Of a stretch of 53,328 nucleotides of DNA, positions 15,648-24,427 are shown in pieces (the stretch's first letter is position 1; each line of letters starts with the position of its first letter). The DNA comes from Thermodesulfovibrionia bacterium (GTDB lineage Bacteria > Nitrospirota > Thermodesulfovibrionia > UBA6902). The notes below the pieces were generated by a model. The model saw nothing but the letters and a program-made list of their open reading frames with translations, was not told the origin of the DNA and ran no database searches. Position numbers and translations under genes: made by a program. Location: assembly GCA_947259645.1 (NCBI GenBank), contig CAMYND010000016.1, positions 1 through 53,328 on the forward strand. Direction: 5' to 3'.

Positions 15648-18344
15648 TCACCTCTTCCGGCTGTTCCAGTCTCCATCGCACCCGTCACAGCCGGTACAGT
15701 GTATTGTTCCTCTACCCTGCAGCTTTTTACCGCCCCCTGTGATTGTTCCCTTGATCGAACAGTCATCCCATACACCATCAAACTGGGCAGCCATGGCCCC
15801 TGAGCTCTGGGCCTTGCCTTTCAGATCTCCGCCATCACTCTTGTATGGATCACGTCCGATTTCGAGGTTACTGTCAGTCCTGTAAAAACCGGTTATGTTC
15901 CCGACATTATCAACAGTTATTCTGAAAGCACCTCCGTCTGAATAGCCGTCGCAGCCCTTGCAACTTGCATAGAAGTCAGCGTCCAGCAGGCCACAGTGGG
16001 AGTACTCGGGACACTCAGGCGGCGTGGGAGGAGCGCCCGGCTCTTTCTTTTCAGGGGGAGCAGGTTCTTTTTCTTCGGGTGACTGAGGCGCAATTTTTTT
16101 CGGCGGCTTTTTCTCTTCAGGGTCCGCTGGCTCAGGTTTTTTTTGCTCCTGATTTTTCTTCTCTTTTTCTTCTTTAATTTTTTGTATTTTTTTATCTTTC
16201 TCCTTTTCTTCCTCTTCCCGTTCCTTGTCTATTGTTTCCAGCCCCGGCGATTTAAAAGGATCTTTCGGCTTTTTCTTGTCAGGGTCATCATCGTCAGTGC
16301 CATCATCACCGCCTTCTTGCTGCCTCTTCTTTTCTTCCTCCTCTTTCTTATTCTGCACATACTTCGTAAGACCGCCCAGATCAAATTTTGTAATAACTAC
16401 TTTTGTAGAAGCCTTCTTCCCTCCAAAGGTCGCTGTCACAGGAATGGAAAAAGAGTCCTTACCTTCCGGGACATATCCAGCCCTGATTGTGGGCCCCAGG
16501 CCGCTTACCCATTTTGCCTTGACCAGTTCAACTGTCCTGTTTCCATTTTCGTCTTCATAGACTCCGCTTGCCGCGCACTTTGAAGTCTCCCCTTCATTAA
16601 TCTCCGGGGGAGAACATCCTGCAACAATCTTTACAAGCTTCCGCTCCTGTGGCGGGGGCGGAGGCGCGGGATCTGAAGTCCCGGTTTTGGTCTCAGGCGG
16701 TTTTTTAACAACTTTTTCTTCCTTTTTCCCGGCCAGCTTTGCAACACAAAGGGTCCTTTTGCCGGTAACCTTCACAAGCCAGTCAGCATCATACTTGTCC
16801 AGTTTCATCAGTGCATCAGAAGCCTGCAGATACTGTTTTGCAACACCATCGGTTTTAACTTCATCACAACTGGTCAAAGTCAACTTGGCAGCCATCAGCC
16901 TGGCACTGACAGGGATCAGTTTGTAATACATACCGGATTTTGCAGCTGCCCCTTTCTGCATGTATTCATCAAGCCACTTCAGATGTCCGTCAATAGCAGC
17001 AAGTGTTGGGCCTATGCCCTTGATCTCGGTCGATCGTGTGTTCAGTTCTTTCTCAAAATCCGGCCACTCAGAACGGAGAGCATCTACTTTATTGATCAAA
17101 TCTGTCTTTTCTTTTTTAAATGTTCTGAACAGTCCTTTTGCATTCTGACCCACTTCCTTTGTGTCCTTAACCGTCTGCGCAAAGTCACCGGCCTTGTGCA
17201 TAAAGGGATTAGCCGCCTCTTTTATGAATCCCCCTGTTTCTCCTGAAGCATTCCAGGTCTGCAGGGCATTTAACACACCGTCAACGCGCTTTATTTCTCC
17301 CCGTGCCTCCCTGATTTTTTTCTTCATGCCCTCTATGTTTGCATAGACACCTTCAAGATCACATTCAGGAGAGAGCAGTTTCTTTTCAGCAGAACTTCCC
17401 AGTGCAATGGATGCTTCCAGTAGTTGATCAGAGGCACTTACAGGAGACATTGCCGTTCCGTCCTTTGCTCTTTTGAAGACTGTACATGAATCCAGTACAG
17501 ATTCGGCACTTTCAAAACCCCTCTTTGCTTTCTTTGCATAATCTTCTGCCCTGGATGAGCACTCGCCTGCTTTTGACAGTTTATTCTGTATGTCTATGCA
17601 TTCTCCCTTGACCTTGTCTGCTTTTTTATCAATGCTGTCAAAGCTTGCCATGAGGCCTTCCATTTTCACCTCTATCGCCATGGATTTAGCCTTGGTCTTT
17701 TTCTCAGCTTCCATTATTTTTTTCGCCAGCTTCCTTAATGCCTCGATCTGTGCATCAAGTTCTTCCAGTATCCTCTCTATGTCCGAGGTCTTCATCTGCT
17801 TGTCCACTGCGGCTACGGCATATTGATTTGCCCTTATGCACTGCTCCGTCTTTTTGAGCATTAATTGATTATAGGCTTCAGTCTTTTCATGGTGTGCAAT
17901 AACCTTTTTCAGCCCATCCACTTCCTTTTTACCCTCTTCAAGTATCTTCACATCATCTTCAGTAATCCTGATTTGCTCCAGGAACCAGCCCGTCAAGAGG
18001 GACTTGACCCCTAATACCGCCCCTGCCGGGCCTGAAAGTATCTGCGTTACTGTCAGTCCCTGCATTGTCTTGATCAAAACAAACTGCCACGCCCTTATAA
18101 TTTTGTCAGACACTCCCTCAGGCATTTCTCTTTTTACAAAGCTCTGTGCCTCTGCATTGGCCTGATTCTCTTCCTCCTGAAGCTCAGTCAGTTTCCGGCG
18201 TGCCTCATCAAGCTGATTCTGTGCTTCCTGCAACTCAGCGTCGGGATCAGCAGTATCCGCCCACGCAACCCTGGCAGTTGTGCCAATACTGATAAACAGA
18301 ACCAGCATTATTGCAATAAATGATTTAACAGAAAATTTATTCAT
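15648..18344 (-). CDS. Exported coiled-coil protein with Ig-like domain, charged linker and Cys-rich C-terminus
   Basis: From ATG 18344 the protein has 898 residues (start at 18362 gives 904). The signal peptide is FSVKSFIAIMLVLFISIG with cleavage near AWA. Residues about 25-600 are mostly helical with heptad-rich coiled coils (LDEARRKLTELQEEE; ILEELDAQIEALRKL) and one more hydrophobic stretch near residue 100. A beta segment (VKIVAGCSPPEINEGE) resembles an Ig-like domain; then a Lys/Glu/Pro-rich low-complexity linker; the last 110 residues have Cys clusters (SCKGCDGYSDGG, CTGCDGCDGDW) around a beta barrel-like segment. The start lies inside the end of the upstream Cys-rich gene (stop at 18337), so translation is probably coupled. 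No family is recognised; a periplasmic or surface structural partner of the cyclase/CsgG set is plausible. Confidence 0.75.
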   Translation of the reverse strand: MNKFSVKSFIAIMLVLFISIGTTARVAWADTADPDAELQEAQNQLDEARRKLTELQEEENQANAEAQSFVKREMPEGVSDKIIRAWQFVLIKTMQGLTVTQILSGPAGAVLGVKSLLTGWFLEQIRITEDDVKILEEGKKEVDGLKKVIAHHEKTEAYNQLMLKKTEQCIRANQYAVAAVDKQMKTSDIERILEELDAQIEALRKLAKKIMEAEKKTKAKSMAIEVKMEGLMASFDSIDKKADKVKGECIDIQNKLSKAGECSSRAEDYAKKAKRGFESAESVLDSCTVFKRAKDGTAMSPVSASDQLLEASIALGSSAEKKLLSPECDLEGVYANIEGMKKKIREARGEIKRVDGVLNALQTWNASGETGGFIKEAANPFMHKAGDFAQTVKDTKEVGQNAKGLFRTFKKEKTDLINKVDALRSEWPDFEKELNTRSTEIKGIGPTLAAIDGHLKWLDEYMQKGAAAKSGMYYKLIPVSARLMAAKLTLTSCDEVKTDGVAKQYLQASDALMKLDKYDADWLVKVTGKRTLCVAKLAGKKEEKVVKKPPETKTGTSDPAPPPPPQERKLVKIVAGCSPPEINEGETSKCAASGVYEDENGNRTVELVKAKWVSGLGPTIRAGYVPEGKDSFSIPVTATFGGKKASTKVVITKFDLGGLTKYVQNKKEEEEKKRQQEGGDDGTDDDDPDKKKPKDPFKSPGLETIDKEREEEEKEKDKKIQKIKEEKEKKNQEQKKPEPADPEEKKPPKKIAPQSPEEKEPAPPEKKEPGAPPTPPECPEYSHCGLLDADFYASCKGCDGYSDGGAFRITVDNVGNITGFYRTDSNLEIGRDPYKSDGGDLKGKAQSSGAMAAQFDGVWDDCSIKGTITGGGKKLQGRGTIHCTGCDGCDGDWNSRKR

Positions 18345-19131
18345 ACCTGAGTTCATTATCAATTAGTATCTGTGTTTTCTTTGTGCCTTCAATGTTCAAA
18401 AAGGGGCATTTTTCAGGAACAGCCGTTTCACTGTTAACCCGGTCCCCTTCCATCCATCTGACCTTCCCATTACGCAGCCAGGGCAGTAAGTCAAAATCAT
18501 ATGAATCATTTATTATGTTCCAGCCAGTTCTTCCATCATCAAGAGTAAACCAGTATTCTTTTTGTGCCCACGACTGGGTTAATAGTCCGCCGGGAATTTG
18601 TTCTTCTGAAAAATAAGCAATGGGATATGCGATGTAACCACATTTCATAGAACTAATTGAAATAACAGCTGTCATCCCCTTCCTTTCCAGTATCCGGGGG
18701 ATAACAAAAGGCGCGTCAGGCCCGGGACGGCATTCAAAAGGACCCGACTCAGGAATCAGACCATTCAGGTTCACGGCCCCTGATAGAAGTCTAAAGTGCT
18801 CGCATGAAGAAGGTTCAGCACAGGGCTGTTGTGTCCTGTCCATCCACCAGAAACCTTTCAAATCTACAGGATCGAAACAGTGAACCATCTCGGCACCGCA
18901 GAAGGGACAACGGCTTAATGAAACATCAGGAATCCAGTTCCAGTAATCATCAAGCAGTTTCTCGGTCCTGCGGAGCAATGGTTTGCGCTCGCTCTCAAGG
19001 GCCTTCCATTGAGGATCAGATTCTGACAGCTTGTGTTCAATATCCACCTCGATACTGCGCATTGCGAGAATCAGCTCCCGGTGTTCAGTAATGATTTCAT
19101 TGCGCCTTCTAATTAAATCAGCTGATATCAT
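18337..19131 (-). CDS. Cys-rich (zinc-ribbon-like) cytoplasmic protein next to cyclase, copy 2
   Basis: A 264-residue paralog of the protein at 13230-14042, alike from the N-terminal helix (IRRRNEIITEHRELI) to the identical C-terminal DNELRYE. It has a CPFC knuckle, a later Cys pair with His (CEHF), the conserved GFWWMDRTQ segment and SYDFDLLPWL. No signal peptide or membrane segment is visible, so it should stay in the cytoplasm. It starts 33 bases after the stop of cyclase copy 2 and its end overlaps the start of the coiled-coil gene, so all three are likely co-transcribed. In the other set the order is reversed (this gene first, cyclase second), which shows that the two genes travel together but not in fixed order. 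Function unknown. Confidence 0.78.
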   Translation of the reverse strand: MISADLIRRRNEIITEHRELILAMRSIEVDIEHKLSESDPQWKALESERKPLLRRTEKLLDDYWNWIPDVSLSRCPFCGAEMVHCFDPVDLKGFWWMDRTQQPCAEPSSCEHFRLLSGAVNLNGLIPESGPFECRPGPDAPFVIPRILERKGMTAVISISSMKCGYIAYPIAYFSEEQIPGGLLTQSWAQKEYWFTLDDGRTGWNIINDSYDFDLLPWLRNGKVRWMEGDRVNSETAVPEKCPFLNIEGTKKTQILIDNELRYE

Positions 19132-19164
19132 AAAAACTTGCTAAGCCTCTCATTTCTACCTTCA

Positions 19165-20868
19165 TTAATAGGGCCATGGAACTCCCATTTTTGTTTCGTA
19201 GAATTTCTTCATTTCAGCAGCAGTTCCAAGCGGAATGGCAGTTCCGTCAGGGGTAAATACAACTGCCCCAGGATCGGCTTTCTTTACAGGTACCTTGCTG
19301 GGATCAGGTATCCAGTCATCCTGTCCACCATGCTGAAAGAAGTCCTTCTCCCCTCCTGTCAAATGATTGTTAAGCTGTTTACGGACCGGCCGGCCGGACA
19401 CATCTACTCCATTGGCATTATATTTTTTACCCGAGCCATAGGAAACCTGATCTATTGTGCCGTCACTGTTCCTTCTGTATACACCGTGAAGATCATAATC
19501 ACCATGAATTCCCTTCGCAACTTTTTTACTACCATCAGGAAGTGTTTGAACCTTTTCTACTACCCCGGTTTTTTTATTGACCTGATAGCCGTGCTTGTTT
19601 ATCATGTCATCGCCATAGGAGCTCCACGTATCAACCGCTTTTTTTCTCTGGCTTTTCAGTGTGGCTGACTTGGCTGGATCAGCTGCTGCGATTGCATCAT
19701 CCCAGGCCCTCGCCTGTACTGGATGAGTCGGGTCAACTACCAGTCCCTTGTTTTTCCCGACCTTTGCTGTTTTTGCCTTGCAGGTCATCGGTTTCGGCAT
19801 GTAGTCCGGATCGGAGAAGTATTTAATGCTGTCTACATTTCCGTCGCGGACTATCACAAAAAGACCCTTTTCCTGTGCAAAAGCTGACATTCTCTGCGCG
19901 TGGTCCTGCCTGAAGCCATGTTTATTCTGGAGTTTGTTCAGAACACCATCGGGAAGGTTTTTCGCGATTTTCCCGATGTTCTTAAGCGGTACATTGCTAT
20001 CGTGCTTACCTGGTTTCGGAGGTCCACGTGCAGCCTTCTTAGCTGCCTTGGCCTTTTCGGCCTTTGCTGCAGCGCGTTGAACGGACTTTTCAAGCTGCGC
20101 TATATACTCCTTTTGCTTGAGTGTTTTAATGCGAGCGGCCTTTACCTTGTTTTTCAGAGCCTCGAATTCACCAAGTATCCTTTGCCGCTTGGCAGCCAGT
20201 TTGGATTTCTTGTGGGCATTTACTATGGAGTCCTTCAGGGCCTTTCCCATTATATAAGCATCATAGGCAGGATCAAGAACAGTGGCAGCAGTCGACAGAC
20301 CAAGCCTTGTCATGGCCCTCAGCAGGTTTGCCTTAAGTTTGTCAGCAGCTTCCTTTTTTTCCCTTTCTGACTGTTTCTTTACATAGGCAATGTTCTCAAG
20401 CTGCTGTTGATAGTGCGGCAGGGAAAGAAGGCATTCCCTGTATTTTCTCAGGTCTGCCTTGAGAATGGGATCCACCGATGTCCTCCAGCTCCTCTTCAGG
20501 ATACCGCTTATTTCAAAGGGTGTTTTGCCCTGAAGCATGTGGAGAGGTGGGTAGTCATAATACTTGGCCCCTGCATGTTCATAGTAATGTCTGCCGCTGC
20601 CGTCGACCTTCAGGCTGCCCGGGTAGGATTTGGAGTTATCGTAATGAGTAAAGGGGCGGTCATAATATCTGTTTCCGCCCTCCTCGTAATAGTACCTGCC
20701 GATACCTTCTGTTGCAGCGTCTCCATCAGTTATATCCTGTTGATCAAATTTCAGCTCCCCTGAATAGGACGTGGAAGCAAAAGACAGTACTGTTGCGAGA
20801 AGTAATGCAGGAATAAGGAAGATATGTAAAAGCTTACCGCTTAACCTGGTTTTATTCATGATATTCAT
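19165..20868 (-). CDS. Exported protein with a C-terminal class II nucleotidyl cyclase-like domain, copy 2
   Basis: This 567-residue protein begins with a signal peptide (LLHIFLIPALLLATVL). Residues about 56-112 hold two Tyr-rich repeats (GRYYYEEGGNRYYD and GRHYYEHAGAKYYD). A helical, Lys/Ala-rich coiled coil follows to about 285. Residues about 308-567 are the cyclase-like domain: K359 and K366 spaced as K58/K65 of CyaA, the metal pair D457/D459 in GDYDLHGVY, H513 in FQHGGQDDW, then VVFTPDGTAI matching the family's last strands. The proposed catalytic-base His of CyaA (H63) is Lys364. The domain is shorter than in CyaA between the Lys pair and the Asp pair and between Asp and His. It ends VPWPY, which also closes the domain in copy 1. 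Cyclase activity is inferred from residues, not shown. Confidence 0.72.
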   Translation of the reverse strand: MNIMNKTRLSGKLLHIFLIPALLLATVLSFASTSYSGELKFDQQDITDGDAATEGIGRYYYEEGGNRYYDRPFTHYDNSKSYPGSLKVDGSGRHYYEHAGAKYYDYPPLHMLQGKTPFEISGILKRSWRTSVDPILKADLRKYRECLLSLPHYQQQLENIAYVKKQSEREKKEAADKLKANLLRAMTRLGLSTAATVLDPAYDAYIMGKALKDSIVNAHKKSKLAAKRQRILGEFEALKNKVKAARIKTLKQKEYIAQLEKSVQRAAAKAEKAKAAKKAARGPPKPGKHDSNVPLKNIGKIAKNLPDGVLNKLQNKHGFRQDHAQRMSAFAQEKGLFVIVRDGNVDSIKYFSDPDYMPKPMTCKAKTAKVGKNKGLVVDPTHPVQARAWDDAIAAADPAKSATLKSQRKKAVDTWSSYGDDMINKHGYQVNKKTGVVEKVQTLPDGSKKVAKGIHGDYDLHGVYRRNSDGTIDQVSYGSGKKYNANGVDVSGRPVRKQLNNHLTGGEKDFFQHGGQDDWIPDPSKVPVKKADPGAVVFTPDGTAIPLGTAAEMKKFYETKMGVPWPY

Positions 20869-20947
20869 TAACGCACTTTAAAGTCATGCCATTCAAAGAT
20901 ACAGATTACGTCAGCTATTCTATCCCTTAATCTATGTTTTTTGTCTG

Positions 20948-22051
20948 TTATTTGAGAGTTACCCTGTCCCCCCTCTGAACAGGAACACTGCCCATACTTG
21001 CTGTCACCTGGGCAAAACTAACATTATCCTTTACTGAAAAGATACTGATCTCTGCTGTCTTCTCGCATTCGACATAGATCAGCATCCCGGTCACAGGATC
21101 GGTTATCCTGTTTACCTCGGCCTCTACAATCATCTCCTGTCCAACATGGATATTCTGGTTGCTTCCGGCATTGATGATGACTGTCCCATCCGGTTTCACT
21201 GCAGCAACCAGTCCCTTCCAGGGGATCCGTCTGAGGTCCTCGAATATCTTCACTACGGCGTCCCGTATTGCCAGTCGCGTCGCCTGACCGATCACGGTCT
21301 TCTCAAACTCCTTGGACACCGTTGTCAGGCCTGCAACACCAAGCGCCCGCTGGGTGCTTTCCCGGGTGATCTCCCCCCTAGCCTCTACGCTCTTGATGAT
21401 GCTCCCCGTGTTGATGTCTATAAGACGAATATCCAGTCGTACCACCCCAGTGACAGTCTCCTTTCCATGCTTGAACTCGGGGTCTGCAGCGACAAGGGCA
21501 TCAATCACGTCGGATGCCTCAAATATCCCAACAATCTCTGCTGCCTTGCCGATGCTCAGCTTTGTCCCTGAGGCTTTCCCCTGAACGCTTTCTGAAAATT
21601 CGGTGATGACCCCCTTGATAATGACCTGTGCGCCCAAAAGCTTCCCCGCCTTCGCAGATGACTCCTGTGTAACAGCCCGCGACTGTTTCAACAGCAGCTC
21701 GTCCCTCAGGTCTGAGACCGCATCCCTGTCTATGACCAAGAAGTTCTTACTCTTTGACAGTGCCGTTATAAGCTGGGCCTTCAGTCCGCGTTCCGCTTTC
21801 AGTCCAGAGGGGAGTCCCGATACGGCTACTTCAAATGAGGAAATGAGCACCCTCTTTGTAGGGATGTCCGGATCAAAGGGGATCTCAAAGGGTGGAAGTT
21901 GGGGTAATGCTGCTTCCTGCTTTTCCTGAGTACCGGTATCCCTGCTATCAGCTTCGGTATCTGCCCTTAGATTCCCGCCAATTAATAGGATTAATCCTGT
22001 TAAGAAAAGAAAGATGATAGAAAATAAACGAAATATATTAAGATTTGCCAC
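20948..22051 (-). CDS. CsgG-family outer-membrane protein, copy 3
   Basis: A 367-residue protein starting with GTG behind a GGGGGGCA site. Signal peptide FRLFSIIFLFLTGLILLIGG, no lipobox Cys. The CsgG core (KRVLISSFEV, KSKNFLVIDRD, GAQVIIKGVITEF) and C-terminal beta domain (PDGTVIINAGSNQNI) match copy 1 most closely; bases 21516-21582 are identical to 7471-7537, more than expected from the rest, which suggests gene conversion. It lies 79 bases upstream of cyclase copy 2 and probably starts that transcription unit. By family it should form or assist an outer-membrane export pore; the lack of a lipid anchor sets it apart from curli CsgG. Confidence 0.85.
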   Translation of the reverse strand: MANLNIFRLFSIIFLFLTGLILLIGGNLRADTEADSRDTGTQEKQEAALPQLPPFEIPFDPDIPTKRVLISSFEVAVSGLPSGLKAERGLKAQLITALSKSKNFLVIDRDAVSDLRDELLLKQSRAVTQESSAKAGKLLGAQVIIKGVITEFSESVQGKASGTKLSIGKAAEIVGIFEASDVIDALVAADPEFKHGKETVTGVVRLDIRLIDINTGSIIKSVEARGEITRESTQRALGVAGLTTVSKEFEKTVIGQATRLAIRDAVVKIFEDLRRIPWKGLVAAVKPDGTVIINAGSNQNIHVGQEMIVEAEVNRITDPVTGMLIYVECEKTAEISIFSVKDNVSFAQVTASMGSVPVQRGDRVTLK

Positions 22052-22274
22052 ACTGCCCCCCGCACTATGCCGATATATCTTTCATCCTGAGGGACGAATC
22101 TCTGTCAGCTCTCTGACTCTGTTTACTGCTTTTCTTCCTTCGATAATTAAAATTATAGTTTGTTTAAGGCGGATATGCAAAATAATTTACTTTAAAATAA
22201 CATCTCACTGAAAAAGCGTCCGTTTCAGAAAAGGCGGGAAGATCCTAATTTGTGCATCAGGTTATCAAACTCCA

Positions 22275-22658
22275 TCAATCGTCGAGATCTTTTAACTCAT
22301 GAACTGCATGGTCAAGGTCTTCAACAGATTTTCTGAATTCTTGTCTACTCATTCTTTTTTTCTCCATAAAACGTCTCATCATCCTGCTTTTGAAGGCAAA
22401 GGGGTCTTCACTTCTTTGGTAGCCGTATCTCTCCTCAAGCACATCCTGAAGGGCTTTTCTGTCCTCCTCCATCTGCCTGTAGGTAACAATAAAAGAAAGC
22501 ATCTCAATAACAGTGTCAATTTCAATGTCTTCAGTCTTTTCAATCTTTTGTTTAACTTTTTCAGGCTCCTGTTTTTGTTTATGCTCACCTTCAGATACAG
22601 CTGGAAAAGATACTGCAAAGATCGGCAAAATTAATAATATAATGAGTGCGTGTTTCAT
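22275..22658 (-). CDS. Small exported helical protein
   Basis: The ATG at 22658 is chosen because GGAGA lies 10 bases upstream and a signal peptide follows (HALIILLILPIFAVSFPAVS); 127 residues. The mature part is charged and helical (EPEKVKQKIEKTEDIEIDTV, EEDRKALQDVLEERYG, RMMRRFMEKKRMSRQEF), compatible with a periplasmic helical hairpin such as a metal-resistance or Spy-like protein, but no family motif is certain. It lies 223 bases upstream of CsgG-like copy 3 on the same strand and diverges from the MORN gene. Confidence 0.65.
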   Translation of the reverse strand: MKHALIILLILPIFAVSFPAVSEGEHKQKQEPEKVKQKIEKTEDIEIDTVIEMLSFIVTYRQMEEDRKALQDVLEERYGYQRSEDPFAFKSRMMRRFMEKKRMSRQEFRKSVEDLDHAVHELKDLDD

Positions 22659-22883
22659 AATGATGTCTCCTTTTATTGCTTTTTTGCATGTTTCAGATTG
22701 ATGTCTTTTCTGATTCACATAAAAGAATGTAGAGAACATATTCCTTTTTATTTAAATTATAGCAGTTGTTTGACAATCTGTGTTCATACTCTTTTTTTCA
22801 ATTATATTATGGCTTTTCTTAGATTATTAGGAAATAAGTGCGCTGCATCTCAATATTTTAAGAAAAAAGCCGAATATATATAT

Positions 22884-23390
22884 ATGAAGCGATTGATATT
22901 TATTATGATCTTAGTGTTCATTAATTCTTTAATCCTGACAATAAATTCATATGCTGATTGTATAGTCGGCAATTGTGAAAATGGATACGGATCCAGGACA
23001 TGGCAGGATGGATCTGAGTACACAGGTGAATGGAAAGATGGAATGCCCTATGGACACGGTACCTTCTCATCACCTGAGGGCGTAAAATATACTGGTGAAC
23101 TGAGAAACGGTATCCCTCACGGACAGGGCATGCTCTTATCGCCGTCAGGCGTAAAATATATCGGTGCACTGAGTAATGGAATCCCTCATGGACAGGGTAC
23201 GCTCCTATCGCCGTCGGGTGTAAAATATACAGGGATACTGATAAACGGTATTCGCTCTGGACATGGCACCATGACATGGGAAAATGGTGATAAGTATTCC
23301 GGAGAATGGGATAACGGTAAACAATATGGTCAATGCACTACCAATACATATGGTGATAAGTTTTCAGGCTTTATTATAACTGGTAAGTAA
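22884..23390 (+). CDS. Exported MORN-repeat protein
   Basis: From ATG 22884 the protein has 168 residues with a signal peptide (RLIFIMILVFINSLILTINS, cleavage near YAD). Six MORN-type repeats of about 23 residues follow (GxG...DGxxYxGEWKDGxPx; for example SEYTGEWKDGMPYGHGT), the last one degenerate. Repeats 2-4 are almost identical in DNA as well (YTGELRNGIPHGQG, YIGALSNGIPHGQG), so the array has expanded recently. MORN repeats form beta-hairpin strips that bind membranes or partners. The ribosome site is weak; an in-frame ATG at 22809 would add 25 residues and hide the signal peptide. It is divergent from the preceding gene and not obviously in an operon. Confidence 0.8.
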   Translation: MKRLIFIMILVFINSLILTINSYADCIVGNCENGYGSRTWQDGSEYTGEWKDGMPYGHGTFSSPEGVKYTGELRNGIPHGQGMLLSPSGVKYIGALSNGIPHGQGTLLSPSGVKYTGILINGIRSGHGTMTWENGDKYSGEWDNGKQYGQCTTNTYGDKFSGFIITGK

Positions 23391-23466
23391 CGCTCCGCAG
23401 CATTTTTTCTTTGCACTTCTAATCAACATAGTTCAGTTTTTGAGGGAGTATTCGAAAATTATCTCG

Positions 23467-23494
23467 TTGACAATGCCATTTTTTCTGATAACAT
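23467..23494 (+). promoter_or_regulatory. Candidate sigma-70 promoter for the binding-protein gene
   Basis: A perfect TTGACA (23467-23472) is followed after 16 bases by TAACAT (23489-23494), about 105 bases upstream of the lipoprotein ATG at 23600. It is the best promoter-like sequence in the 210-base gap after the MORN gene. Confidence 0.42.
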
Positions 23495-23599
23495 TAAATT
23501 AGGCTTAATAAAGGAATTTCCTCTTGTTTCATGAAAAAAAGCATGCCCTCTAACTACTTATAAAAATATAATTTCAACATAAATTGTATGGAGGAGATC

Positions 23600-24427
23600 A
23601 TGAAAAAGTCAGCTCTGACACTTGTTCTTATTGTGAATCTTAGTTTTATCCTTGGTTGTAGCCATAATGCCCAAGACTTTTCACATTCATTAATTCACCC
23701 TGTGCTTGACCGCATATTAACAAGTGGAGAAATTAGAGTAGGGACTGCAGGAAGCATGCCTCCTCTCAATATGACCACCAAAGATGGGGAAGTAATTGGA
23801 CTTGAGCCTGACATTGCAAAAGCCATTGCCGATGCCATGGGTGTGAAATTGAGACTTGAGACAATGCCTTTTTCTGAATTGCTACCGTCAATGGAAGAAG
23901 GTAAAATTGACATGATCATGTCCGGCATGACCATAACCTCAAGACGAAATCTGAAAGTAGCTTTTGTCGGCCCCTATTTAACGTCCGGGAAAGCCTATTT
24001 AACAAAAATACAAACAATAACTGCTGTGGATGACGTTACTACATTAAATAGTTCTGACATAAAACTTGCTGCATTAGAAGGCTCCACAAGTCAGGAATTT
24101 GCTGAAACAGTTTTTTCAAACGCCACACTTATGACAGTAAAAAGTTATGATGAAGGCGTTGACATGGTGATTCGCGACGAGGTTCATGCACTGATAGCCG
24201 ATTATCCGATATGTGTAATATCCGTCGTCCGTTTTCCGGACAAGGGTCTAAGGTCCGTAAATACCCCCCTCACTTATGAACCGTTGGGAATTGCAATACC
24301 GGCGAATGATCCGCACCTGATCAACTGGACAGAAAATTTTCTCTTGTCTCTTGAAGGAAGCGGTGCACTGAAAGAGCTGAAAACGCGCTGGTTTGAGAAT
24401 CCTACATGGTTAGATAAATTGCCATAG
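23600..24427 (+). CDS. Amino-acid-type ABC transporter substrate-binding lipoprotein (family 3), orphan
   Basis: The ATG at 23600 follows a strong GGAGGAGATC site, which rules against the ATG at 23588 inside it. The 275-residue protein has a lipoprotein signal (LVLIVNLSFILGC), so it is anchored by lipid at the Cys. The rest is a solute-binding fold of family 3: ILTSGEIRVGTAGSMPP, GLEPDIAKAIADAMGV, DMIMSGMTITSRR, VAFVGPYLTSGKAY and LGIAIPANDPHL. These proteins bind polar amino acids or similar ligands in the periplasm and feed an ABC permease. No permease or ATPase gene is adjacent, so it works with a distant transporter or as a sensor. The ligand cannot be told from sequence. Confidence 0.88.
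   Translation: MKKSALTLVLIVNLSFILGCSHNAQDFSHSLIHPVLDRILTSGEIRVGTAGSMPPLNMTTKDGEVIGLEPDIAKAIADAMGVKLRLETMPFSELLPSMEEGKIDMIMSGMTITSRRNLKVAFVGPYLTSGKAYLTKIQTITAVDDVTTLNSSDIKLAALEGSTSQEFAETVFSNATLMTVKSYDEGVDMVIRDEVHALIADYPICVISVVRFPDKGLRSVNTPLTYEPLGIAIPANDPHLINWTENFLLSLEGSGALKELKTRWFENPTWLDKLP

Noticed and set aside
1-22000. Mobile element or prophage carrying the island
   Set aside because: No transposase, integrase, phage structural gene or terminal repeat was seen, and the tRNA genes at 24.7-25.0 kb show no duplicated 3' end nearby.
6903-22051. Curli locus
   Set aside because: No curlin-repeat subunit, CsgE, CsgF or CsgD-like gene is visible; only the CsgG family is shared.
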